Source of the DNA: Annona cherimola
Taxonomy: Eukaryota; Streptophyta; Magnoliopsida; Magnoliales; Annonaceae
Direction of reading: 5' to 3'
Assembly: GCA_030490835.1 (NCBI GenBank)
Contig: CM059973.1
Span: 84,893,221 to 84,957,220 of the forward strand
Length of the DNA: 64,000 bases
Shown here in pieces: positions 53,602 through 64,000 of the stretch; the stretch's first letter is position 1, and every line of letters starts with the position of its first letter. A program made the translations under genes and the position numbers. Below the pieces are notes generated by a model. The model saw only the letters and a list, made by a program, of their open reading frames with translations. It was not told the origin of the DNA and did not search any database.

Positions 53602-55025
53602 CAGTGTTATCAGAATCGGACCGGACCGGTCCAGTTTCCGGTTCGGTTTGTACTGGTTCGGTCTGATTATATAAAACCGGTTCGGTCTGATTATATAAAA
53701 CCGTCCGAACCGGTGAACCGGCGGTCGAACCGGAATTCCAGTTGGACCGGATTCGACCGGTCGGACGGCTAACCCTAAGGTAAGGCATGAACTCATAAAC
53801 TAAAGGAAAAAAAAAAAAAACAGGCGCAGCCGCAGCAGAGCTCCGTCTCTGTGTTCGTCGTCCCGCAGCCGCAGCAGAGCTCCGTCTCTGTTCATCGTCC
53901 CGCAGCAGGCACCGCACGGGTGCACAACTCCTCCTCTCGCAATCGTAGGCCACCGTCGCCCTCTCCCTCGCCGGCTTGCCCTCGCCCGCAGCCCTCGCCC
54001 GACGCCCTTGGCCGCAAAGCCCGCAGCCCTTCTCGCCGTGCGCCGTCTTGCCGCAGCCCGCTGCTCTGTGCTGTCTCCTCTCTCTACGCGCCGACGACTT
54101 GCTGTCTCCTCTCTCTACGCGCCGACGACGACTGTTGTCTCCTCTCCCGGCGCCGACGACGACTGTCTCACTCTCCTCTCCACGCGCCGACGACTGCGGT
54201 CTCCTCTCCTCCCGTGGCCGACTCGCTGGCAGCATCAAACTTCTAAACAGCAAAAAAAAAAAAAACAGTACTCATTATTTAGCCCTTTTTGATTTAGCCT
54301 AATTTTTTTTGGTTGCGTCTCTTATGAATTAGTAATTATCAATGATTCAATTATGCTATTAAACAATCCTATAATATCAATTATGTCATTAAATAAATCT
54401 AAAATCTTACGTAATTATTAAAAAAATCTCTATAGAAATTATGATTATTAACTCCCATATCTTCAAAATTTTAAAAAATTTTGGACCTTCAAAAATACTT
54501 CATATAATCAATCAATTCTAATTAATCATACGTATCATAATATGCAACTCATGTAATTAATATCACTCTCATAATTAATTATATGATACAAATCTCTTCA
54601 AATAATTAATGTAGCAAATAAAAATTATAATATAACTAAAAAAATATTATAATTAATTAAATGGTATCTCAGGTTGCGTAAATATGCAGCTACTATTGCA
54701 ATTACTTGTAAGGTTTATGTTAGCATTGATTTTCTGTATTTATAAGCTTCACCTATAACACTTATAACATTGATTTATAAAATTCATTGCATGTTTTGTT
54801 CTTATATTGTGGTCCTTAAAATCCAACATATATATTTAGGATTTATAAAAACATAAGTTTATCAATATATTTATTTAAAATTTAAAAAAATTTAATATTT
54901 ATGATGTCATAAATATGTCATGCTGACGTCACCAGTTCGAACTGGTTTGATTAACCGGTCGAACCGGTTCGAACCAGACCAGTTCCTTTACCGGTTCGAT
55001 CACCGGTTCGGTTCTGACAACATTG
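53602..55025. mobile_element. Non-autonomous hAT-type element with GC-rich cargo, nested in a MITE
   Basis: 1424 bp with a perfect 8-bp duplication CATATGAC (53594-53601 and 55026-55033). Termini are CAGTGTTATCAGAA on the left and TTCTGACAACATTG on the right. Subterminal regions are packed with AACCGG/CCGGTT motifs in both orientations, as in many hAT elements where they bind transposase. Bases 53825-54240 are GC-rich and contain two tandem repeat arrays, unlike the AT-rich remainder. No transposase is present. Confidence 0.85.
53825..54205 (+). repeat. GC-rich tandem arrays inside the hAT element
   Basis: A unit of about 38 bp containing GCAGCAGAGCTCCGTCTCTG occurs twice at 53825-53900. About four imperfect 31-36 bp units containing ACGCGCCGACGAC and TCTCCTCTC follow at 54071-54205. 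The arrays are open in several frames on both strands, which explains the long but meaningless open frames here. Confidence 0.8.
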
Positions 55026-55109
55026 CATATGACATCACTTCCCTCATTTAAAAAAAATTTATATTAAATTTTTTTATTCAAAAGTTCTATAAAATGGCAA
55101 ATACACCCT

Positions 55110-55419
55110 GAAATTTTCGAAGTATGCTAACTAACATTTAACTGGGTAAAAGTAAAATAACCAAAAAGTGCAAGAAGGTTATTGAAAGTCTATAAATGTT
55201 ACGATTATTTAAAAAGGGAATTGACGACATTGTTGAAATGGGAATAAATAATTAAATAAAATTTCTTCCCTCAGACCCTCCAAGGTTACATACTATAGAG
55301 TACAGACCTCAAGTTTTTTTTTTAAAACTTTATTTATTTTGATCTTTCTGCGTAGCTTTGGTTCTTTGGATCGGTATTCTGATCTCAACTTAATTTCAAA
55401 GGAGTATGATTATATACAC
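55110..55419. other. Intergenic, nothing recognised
   Basis: AT-rich sequence with no gene. Confidence 0.4.
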
Positions 55420-55802
55420 CATGACGTATTTTAAGTTAAAATATAACATTCATTTATTTTATCTTATTTTTATTTTTATTTAGTTTTTTCTTCATAAATA
55501 TTTTTTCTAATTGTATTTAATTAATATATCAACTTTTATCAGTTTATAATATTTTTACATATTTATTTTTTATTTTTTAAGAAAACCAATTTCAAGGACA
55601 TTTAAGTCATTTTTCACCTTTAAAAAAATTAGATTTAAAAAATTAAAAATAAATATATAAAAGTATTGTAAAATGATAAAATTTTGTATACAGATTGAAT
55701 ATACTGAGGAAAATATATTTATGAAGAAAAATAAAAAAATATAATTAATTATAAAAATAAATAAATATTGTATTTTAGCCTAAAATACATCATGATGTAT
55801 AT
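55420..55802. mobile_element. Fold-back element sharing the common stem interior
   Basis: CACCATGACGTATTTTAAG on the left pairs with CTAAAATACATCATGATG on the right. The interior contains AGGACATTTAAGTCATTTTT and AAAATGATAAAATTTTG, the same design as the elements at 5397 and 24671, with different termini. Confidence 0.65.
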
Positions 55803-55929
55803 AATTAAGCTCCAATTTCAAATACCACTATGGTTTTACATTTTTATAAATGAATGCAGATTATACAAATTATAACAGTATACACGCTATACTCTTGGGA
55901 TAGTGTAAAGTGTTAGATTAGCACGGTAA

Positions 55930-56206
55930 GATATGTTTGGCCATATTAAAAGATTTTCAATTTAAAAATTTTCATTTCCCACTATTTTATTTTTAATCAA
56001 TTTTTATATCTTCCTATATGATTATTTTATTTTTCAATTATTTTTATATAACTATCTATATAACTAATTTATCTATTTTAACTTTTTTTTTTTTTTTTGT
56101 AATCGCTATCATTACCCTTGCCCAATCAAATTATTATTTTACATTTTAAGAACGTCTGCATCAAAAACTTTTGGTATAAATATTTTCTCGCTCCCCAAGC
56201 ACGCCG
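55930..56206. mobile_element. Tourist-like MITE upstream of the pseudouridine synthase gene
   Basis: 277 bp with ends GATATGTTTGG and CCAAGCACGCCG, flanked by TAA on both sides (55927-55929 and 56207-56209). It ends about 115 bases before the start codon, so it forms part of that gene's promoter. Confidence 0.75.
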
Positions 56207-56321
56207 TAAATAATGATTTTCTTTACATGAGCACGCTATCGCTTAACGCCACCAATGGCTTGTTAAGTTCGTGGCACCTGCTGCTGCTGTACGCAGGCAG
56301 TCGGCTTCCTCGACGGTGGAG

Positions 56322-59300
56322 ATGGAAGAAGAGGCAACATCGACGGCCCCGCCCAACGCTTTTGGGCAGCCCTGGCCTGATTTCAACGACGGCCTCACTT
56401 ACACCGACGTCTTCAAGTCTACCAACACAACTGGTTCTCTCTCTACTCTCCCTCCCCCCCTGTTAGAAGCCACTCACACAGATTGCTTTGATAGCCGTCG
56501 AGAATGATAGTTCATATGCGGGCTAAGCACTGATGAGATATGCAGGCCAATAGCTCCAATTGAGCTTTTCAGAGCTATATAAAAACTGACTGACTGCTCG
56601 TTGTGATGATAATGCTTCGGGAGAGTGTCAACAAATTAGCATATTCCCTTTATTATAATCATTCTTCTGCTGCCTCATGCAGGATGTAGCCTGATTGATT
56701 TTTACTCGTCCAAATACCAAAATTCTGCTCCGCTCGAAGGGTGAGTCCCGCCCATAGTATTCTCATTTTAACTGCATATCAATGCATGTTTATGAAGCTA
56801 CGACCATTGTGTATGTAGATGTATCCGTGTTAGGCACACAAATACATTTTCCTCTATGGATGGCTGATGAACAAGAACTCACTTTGACTGAACCGTTCTA
56901 GCTGTTACTTGGTAGGAGTATCTTATCAGAAGTAGCAGTTGACATCCACCAGGTAAAAGAGATGGCCATTGAAATGCTGATAAGCCTATTGATTTGAGTG
57001 AATCTTTGGTTTGAGTGAATCTTTATGCTTTATGGTGTTTGAAAGTTGAAACTACTTTCTTAGGAAGTCTTTTTCATGATGTCTACACTGAATGCTTACT
57101 GTGAAATGTTGATACCCTTGCTGTATTGATGTGGACTGCAGTTGGCTTCAACGAATCAGGAATGAGCAGGTTGGTTACGGATACTCCACTGCTTCTTTGA
57201 TATGGCTGGCAGTGTGGTTTGCAGATGTTTGTGAAAGATGTTTACTGTCTTGCTGGTGATAGAATGAAGAGGTTCCTTATTGGCGCCATCAAATATCTTA
57301 TCAGCCTTTGTTTTAGATTTATTTTTTTTCCCCTTTTTCTCCAAACCAACTGTTTGCTTTTTTATGACTATCGAAATGTTTTTTCTTCTTCCAAAATGAA
57401 AAGGGAAAAGCTTACAAGTGTTGCCATTTGTGAACCTACAGATAACAGTTGATGGCCAAGTCGTGACTGATCCAGACATTATTCTCAGGTCTTCTACTGA
57501 CATAATTCAATTATTTACTTGTGATCTTTAGTAATGAAGTATCTTATCTGAAGTGCTTGTTATTAATTGATGTTATTCTTTTCTGAGTTCATTTCTTAGT
57601 TGTAGAATTTGTCATTGATGATTATTTTTTGGACCCATAGAGATGGTTGTACATTGCTTTATTCTCGTCTTCCATGGAGGGAACCTGATGCACCACACTT
57701 TCTAGAAATACTTTATGAGGACGATGATATGGTAAACATTTTGTAGTTAGTTTTTGAAAATTTATAGACTGAACTGTATTTTTAAAGCTATGTTTCCTGC
57801 AAATATTCTTCTGTATATATGAGAGGTTCATGAAAAGTTTTACAGCAAATGTTTTCCTTCTTGCTACTTACAGACATTGCCTCTATCTTTTATGTGTTCA
57901 GATTGCTATAAATAAACCCTCTGGTCTGCAAGTCCTACCTGGCGGACTTTTCCAGCAGCGAACTGTTCTAACCCAGCTCCAGTGGCTTGCAGAGAAAAGA
58001 AGTTCTTGTGCTCTTAAACTCTCAGGAACAACAACTGCACATGGATCAAGTCCTGCTGCTGCTCCTGTTCATCGTTTGGGGAGGGGAACATCAGGTTAGG
58101 TTTTTTTAATGCCATATTTCCTTACTTCTTCAGAATTTTTTGTTGTATACCACAGACAAGGCTATTGCAAATTATTCATTTGTATGGTTGACTTCTAACT
58201 TGTTCTGATATGTCTGTTTGGGGAGATAGAGATAACTCTGCAATATGTTGTTCTTGTCATGCAGTTTTAAGTTGTCGGTGAACGAGGTATCCACAAGATG
58301 GGGATGGTGGAGTAGATGTGTGATAGAACTAGAAAGGATAAGATTAGAAATGAAGTTTTTTTTGATAATTAAGGGACAGGATTAATATGCAACATGAGGA
58401 GATAAGAGTATATAGTGTGTTTACTTGTATATAACGGTGAACAAAATTTGCACCAGTTAGGAGTGATTTAAGTCTGGTATCAGACTGAGAGAGCAAGAGG
58501 AAAGTCAAAAGGGACACCATTAGAGGTTATTAGTAAATATATAATAATATTGGGCTTATAAATTACAAACCTTACATGAACAAGAATGTTGTAATAGGAT
58601 TCATGCAGACTCAACTTGTCGGCAAACAAAATGTGACAATGATGACAGTGAGTCGCAGTGACTCTTTTGCAAAAAAATTTCCCAGTAAGAACTTTCTAAA
58701 TTACTATATTCTGCTGTTGCACTATCTATTCTTAAAGATGCAATTTGGCTGTTTTTAGTCATATTTATAATTTTTTTAATGAAATCATTTTATCACAACT
58801 GGAAGGGTTGCCTTCATGGATCATAATAGGTCATTCTGCTCCTTCATGATACTTTTGGTACAGGCATATTACTTTGTGCAAAGACAAAGATTGCAAAAAA
58901 TCGCCTTGCTGCATATTTTGCTGATGGCATAGCAGATATTGAAAATATTAATGGGTATGTAATTTCTTCCTTTAACTTCATTTTTAATTTATCTATTATT
59001 CTCGCATTTCAAGAAATTTCACATGAAGTTCAACTCCTTTGATGCTGGGTCTTTGTTTCTTTACTTTCTTTCCTTTCTATGTCTACTTTATGATTGTGCG
59101 TCATTTTTGTTTCTCCAATGCTCTCGATATTATCATACAAATATATTTTTTTTGACAGTTAATTTTTTTTAGTACATCTGTGCACTTCAGTTATGCAGCA
59201 TTTGTTCAGAGTAATTGCTTGAACAGTGTCTACAAAATTCTTACATTCTGCGGTTGTGCAGAAGTCATGGCAAAGAAATTGGAAAGGCAAGAAAAATTTC

Positions 59301-62300
59301 AAAAATATATCGAGCGTTAGCCACTGGAATAATTGATGAAGATGAGGTAAAGCCTTTAATGGTTAAACAAAGCGTCGCTTGCTCTATGATTGGAATTCAT
59401 AGCTTGCTTATGTTACCGCTAGTTTCTCCAATCTAGTCTCCTACCATAGACTGGCCTGTAGGCAGATAACTTTTTGTATTTTTAACCCACATCTTTTCGT
59501 CCAGGTACTTATTGTTTTCAATTTTTTAAAAACAAAGAAACATTCTTATCATGAGAGATATATCTGGGAAATGTCAAGTTAATATTGTACTTTGCTGAAT
59601 AATATGATTATTTGTTCAGCTGAGTGAGTTAAAATTATATTTTTGATTTGGTAATTTCAGTTACTATTTCTTTGTTTAGCTTGATCATGTTTCTTTTTAC
59701 TCTTAATTTCCCATTCAAATTTCCACTAATACTAGAGTGCTTCCATGTGTTTGCCTCACACACATGCACACAATATCATCATCATCTAGCATGATTCCAT
59801 ATTCTGAGTCACTGATGCATGTGACTATCAAATGGATGCTGTCGGAGAAATTTAATGTGTTTTGCGGGTTGCATTCATGGATTGAATTCTGATTGTTGAC
59901 CATTGTAACATTCTATCCTATTTCCCATTATCCATGTTTGGAATTTTTTTTTCCCTTGAAAGGAATGTTTGGAAAGTTTTACTTGCCACTTTTTTGGTTC
60001 TATTGACTTTTGGCATTCTTGTGTTCTTTCATGCATTTCAAATCCAAACAGATGGAGGGCTGTACCTTTGGGATGTAATGGTTATCTGTTTGTCATAGGT
60101 TATAGTAAAGCAACCGATTGGAATGAAGCAGTATCGTGGGGTAGCAAAAGGTCTTTATGTGGCTACTTCAGCAGGTTATCAGTTATCTTCTGAGGCTTAC
60201 TAACTTAGTGTTTGATTTCTATTGTAGGTTCACTTTGATCGATCATTATCATTGTCATATGCTGTTTTCTGCACATAAGTGGGTCAGCTGTGTATGTATA
60301 CTGTCATGCAATTCCTGTACATTATAGTTGTCTGTAGGGATAAGTGACAGAATCTCGGTAAGATGTCTCTATCACCAGCGTTGTAGATGGAAATAGGAGT
60401 TTCAGAGGGATATGCTAATATTTTTTCAGAAGGAGAAGGGCCGCCAGCAGAAGATTGAAAACAGTAATTACTCTCTGCCATTATTTTGTTACCAGAAAGT
60501 AACCAGCATTAGCTCTGGACTTCCAGTTCCAAGTGCTGTAGTGCAAGTAATATTCCAAGGAAAATGTAATGGTTCGCAACATATTCTAAATCATAGTCTA
60601 TACAAGTAGTTGTCTGCACGTTTCAAGATTTTTTTTCCTGCATCAAGTCAGTGTCGAGAAAGTTGTTCAGTCCCAAATACCAAACACAGACTTGAGTGAC
60701 ATGCAGTTGTTGTTCCTTGACTTCTGATAGTATCAAGTCCTCTCTTATTCATGTTAATTAAATTTTTGAACTGAAGATCACATCTGACATTAATTGTCTT
60801 TATCATTTAATTTGACTAGGAAAACCGGCATTAAGCAAAGTTAGAGTCCTTGAAAGGGATGTACAGCAAAATTACACATTGATCCAGGTATTAAATTCTT
60901 TATTGATTCACAATTGTTTTACCTGATGTTTTGCTGGTTTCAAAAGTTGCTTTCTATTAATTAGTTTACTATGAATGGAAACGTGAAAATATAGATTAAC
61001 CTCCTGGGCCGCAATGGTCAAATTCAGTCTTTCTATGATTTTAATGCAATGTGGAAGTTTGATATTTATGATGCTGAAAAACAGAAAGGTTCAGATATTA
61101 AATATATAAACCTCACAGTATATGGATATTGTCGCTTCTTTTGTAGAAGATGTTAATTCGTGTTCTCTTTATTGCAATTTATGTTTCCAAGTTCCTTTAG
61201 TTCTACATCATCTCTCCTTTCCTTTAATCTGGGAATTCATATTGGTACTTTTTGCTGAACTATGATAGGTGGAGATCCTATCTGGACGGCCTCACCAGAT
61301 ACGCATTCATCTTTCTTCTATGGGGCATCCACTATTAGGTTATTCTGCATTCTTTCTGCCTTGAGGAAGTTCTGACCAAGGATTTTTTTTTTTTTTGAAA
61401 ATTATTTTTACTATTTTCTTTAAATAGGTGAACTCTCATACATGGTGAGTGTCTTGCAAACTGTGTTCCTGCATCATTGAGTAATTAAAAATATTTGTGT
61501 CCATGATATTGCCAAATGAATTCGTTGATGTAACAACTAGAAAAAAATACCGTAAACCGAAAAAACCATGGCAAGAAAAAATAACGATGGCCGGACGGTA
61601 GAATTCTGCTGCAGGTCATATAATATAAGATCATGCATTATTTTATTTGATGTGTAAAATATTATTTTGGAAGCAAACCTGATGAATAAAATGCATAGAT
61701 GTCAAATGAACAGGTATCACTGATCTTGGTTTCTCCTAGACAGATTTGGCTTTTCTCTGTTTGATCAGAAAAAGAAAAGAAAAAAAGATTACATCAGTGT
61801 CATCAACTGGCACAAAAAATTCTGTAACATCTCCAGTCTCCACTACTAGCTTAATTGGCATCCAGTTACTCTGTCCTGAGTTAATGAGAAAATGGGCTTG
61901 TCCTTTTAATAATGCATGCATTTTGTTTGTCAATGAATAGTATAATTTCTCCTTTTCATCGCATTTTAACGAGCGGGTTCTGTTAATGGTTTGGAATTCT
62001 GGTCTACAGGGGATCCTCTTTATGGTACTGGAGGCCAACCCAAATGTGTTGAGTCAGGATCTAGAAATGATGGTTTTGCAGAAGATGGGTATGAAACCAG
62101 AGTCAATTTTGTTTAAAACATCAGTTTTAGAATGTATTCCTTGCTTAGTTTCTCTCGCATGGTACAAGATTGTCCTGGCTTTAATTACTAGAGAGATATT
62201 TGTCTGTCACCAGTCACACACCATTTCGGGTACTGCCATGTTATTTGCATATGATAACCACAGAGAACATCGATGTACCCTTGCTAGGCAATCCAAATTA

Positions 62301-63828
62301 CAGAAGCAGGATCCTTCAAATAAGATACAATTCAGCCATCCATGTTGTTTTCGTACAAATATCATGTAGACCATGCATGTTTATCAAAGAATTACATAAT
62401 TTGCATCCATGGCATATAGTCCCAAAGTGATGCCACTTCATACGAAACTTATGGAGCTAAGGTCCAAAATATGGAATAGACAAATGTTTGCAGCATACAG
62501 GTACTGCAACGACACAATTGCCTGTAATATTGCATAAATACTTTATGCACATTCACCAGCAAATATAGTGTACTTGTACACTTGCTCATAAATAGTGTCA
62601 CTACAGAAAACAAGAATGTCATTTTCAAAGTGGAAAGGATTTTAGCATATTGGACAAGCAATGTCAAAACCTTTCATGGACCTGAATTCAAACTATACAA
62701 TAGCGTAGTGGTTGGTTTGAGGTATCAATGAGAACCATTGTCCAGGAATGCTGCTTTTTTTTTCCCCCTTGTGTGGAAACAGACCAAATTACTAAGTACC
62801 TATGTACACAAAAAGTGGCTAAACTTCGACTATTTTATGATTATTTCAATGTGCACAGAAGTGGCTATGTTTTGAGTATTTGCTGAGTACTATAATGTGT
62901 GTGAAAGTGGCTAAACTTGTTTTCTAGGTAATTTCATTTCCTAGTTGCATTTTGGGGGACTATGCTGTGTCCTGAACTCAGGTTCTTAACAAATTTGCAA
63001 ATAGAATATTAGATCATAGCATATACACAAAACATGCATTTCTGGTTAATAATTCTTCGAGAAGAATTCTTTGTGCTGCGTATCTAGCCTGATAATGATG
63101 GTTAAGGCTGCTAATTTTTGCCACCTTTAATCAGTTTTGTCATTCTTGAGGAATAAATGAAAGCTGATTTTATGGTCAAGTCCTGAGGTGGAAGATGGAG
63201 CCAACTATTGATGAATAGTTTATAGGCTTGTTCAAGTATTGCCAGTTACAGAAACTGAACAGTTAATAGAGCCTCATGTCTTAGGATGAATAATCATCTT
63301 GTAACTTGGTAATCTTGCGACCAAGTGGTACATCCACGGTAGGTGGGAAGACAATTGCAGTACTTGCTAAGTTTCTTGTGATACAGTTTTTCAAACGTGA
63401 GCAGCAAAAAGGTGTTAGAAGAGCAAAGTGGTTCTTACGGTCATGTTTTACACAAACAAATTGAATTTCTGGAACAAAGAGGCCTTAACATTTTCTATTT
63501 ACAGTGACGAACCTAACCTTGGCCTTTTTTTGTTTGTTTGTTTGTTTGTTTTGTTTTTGCGAAAACAGTAACCCATATTCTGTGTACAATATTTCCATAC
63601 TTTGGACTGTTTAGAAGAATATGTATTCAACTATCTGAGCTTTGGCATCAAATTGAAAATTTCATTTAGTCATCATTATGTGTTATAGCATTTTCTGTTT
63701 GTTTGTGTCCAAACTCCAATCCTGTTCTGTGTAGAGGGTACCATAGGCCTACAAATGCAGTTCCTGGGGATTCTGGCTATCACCTGCATGCCCATCAAGT
63801 GGTTCTTCATCACCCTACAAAAAGTGAG
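56322..63828 (+). CDS. PUS5-like: RNA pseudouridine synthase 5-like, RluA family (13 exons seen, 3' end outside window)
   Basis: Exons: 56322-56433, 56683-56740, 57142-57169, 57442-57488, 57641-57731, 57902-58094, 58864-58954, 59262-59346, 60099-60174, 60820-60887, 61269-61338, 62010-62088, 63735-63828; 364 codons so far, phases consistent. An S4-like RNA-binding segment (PLEGWLQRIRNEQITVDGQV) covers about residues 50-90. The catalytic domain begins IAINKPSGLQVLPGG; motif II is HRLGRGTSG (169-177); GRPHQIRIHLSSMGHPLLG is at 289-307, then GDPLYG. RluA enzymes convert uridine to pseudouridine with the Asp of HRLDxxTSG; here that position is Gly172. An in-frame ATG at 56271 would add 17 residues. 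The last exon seen ends HHPTKSE at a GT donor; family length suggests about one more exon beyond the edge. Cell compartment cannot be judged. Confidence 0.92.
63529..63556 (+). repeat. (TTTG)n microsatellite, PUS5-like intron 12
   Basis: Six or so TTTG units in a row. Confidence 0.85.
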
Positions 63829-64000
63829 GTATGGTTATCTCAATGCCAAACGTTACATTTGATAAACTATAGCGCACCCAGCAGTTTGCCTCTTATTGGC
63901 AGTGTCGTCAATTCCACTTCAAGCAGTTCAGCATTATGGCTAAATCAATGATTATCCAAATGCAAATGCTTGTATGGGCAAACCTCTGAATGCCATTGAA

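Larger units (their letters stand above)
53400..55109. mobile_element. Tourist-like MITE interrupted by a hAT-type element
   Basis: The parts 53400-53601 and 55026-55109 rejoin, apart from the duplicated CATATGAC, into a sequence that follows the MITE at 50913-51189 along its length, including AACTTTATTTTCTTTACT on the left and AAAAGTTCTATAA near the right end. The left boundary is approximate. Confidence 0.7.

Noticed and set aside
53573..54253. Minus-strand open frame of 226 codons and matching plus-strand frames
   Set aside because: They are produced by GC-rich tandem repeats lacking stop codons inside the hAT element, and part of the frame crosses the element boundary.

Overview
This window is nuclear DNA of a flowering plant. 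It carries four intron-rich genes whose exons I rebuilt from conserved protein sequence plus matching splice sites and phases: an ARP1-like single-RRM RNA-binding protein (minus strand, 1824-5024), the DNA helicase MCM8 (plus, 19279-36288, 17 exons), a REVEILLE 6/8-type MYB clock transcription factor (plus, 44184-52168, 8 exons), and an RluA-family RNA pseudouridine synthase of the plant PUS5 type (plus, from 56322, cut off by the right edge). The SHAQKYF-type REVEILLE protein, AT-rich introns and dense small transposons all point to an angiosperm; I cannot place it further.

Layout: 1-1823 is intergenic and holds one unrecognised, apparently frameshifted coding-like stretch (245-726). The ARP1-like gene follows. 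From 5.2 to 19.2 kb there is no supported gene: it is an AT-rich landscape of fold-back elements and Tourist-like MITEs, with a few GC-richer islands (9.6-9.85, 10.55-10.95, 14.68-14.97, 16.63-16.95, 17.1-17.85 kb) I cannot assign. MCM8 fills 19.3-36.3 kb, and its long introns hold four transposons. Between 36.3 and 43.9 kb lie two hAT-type element remnants, a fold-back element and a Tourist-like element. The REVEILLE gene occupies 44.2-52.2 kb with a non-autonomous LTR retrotransposon in intron 4. At 53.4-55.1 kb a hAT-type element sits inside a Tourist-like MITE. The pseudouridine synthase runs from 56.3 kb to the edge.

The four genes are unrelated in function (RNA binding, meiotic/repair helicase, circadian transcription, RNA modification) and show no operon-like arrangement. 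The notable biology is in the mobile DNA. (i) An old LTR retrotransposon inserted exactly on a splice acceptor of the REVEILLE gene; the 5-bp target duplication copied the acceptor, so the gene now appears to splice using LTR-supplied upstream signals. (ii) A set of fold-back elements shares one AT-rich stem interior but has different terminal sequences. (iii) A nested hAT element carries a GC-rich tandem-repeat cargo. The pseudouridine synthase also has Gly in place of the family's catalytic Asp.

All gene identities come from reading translated exons and recalled family knowledge; no database search was run.
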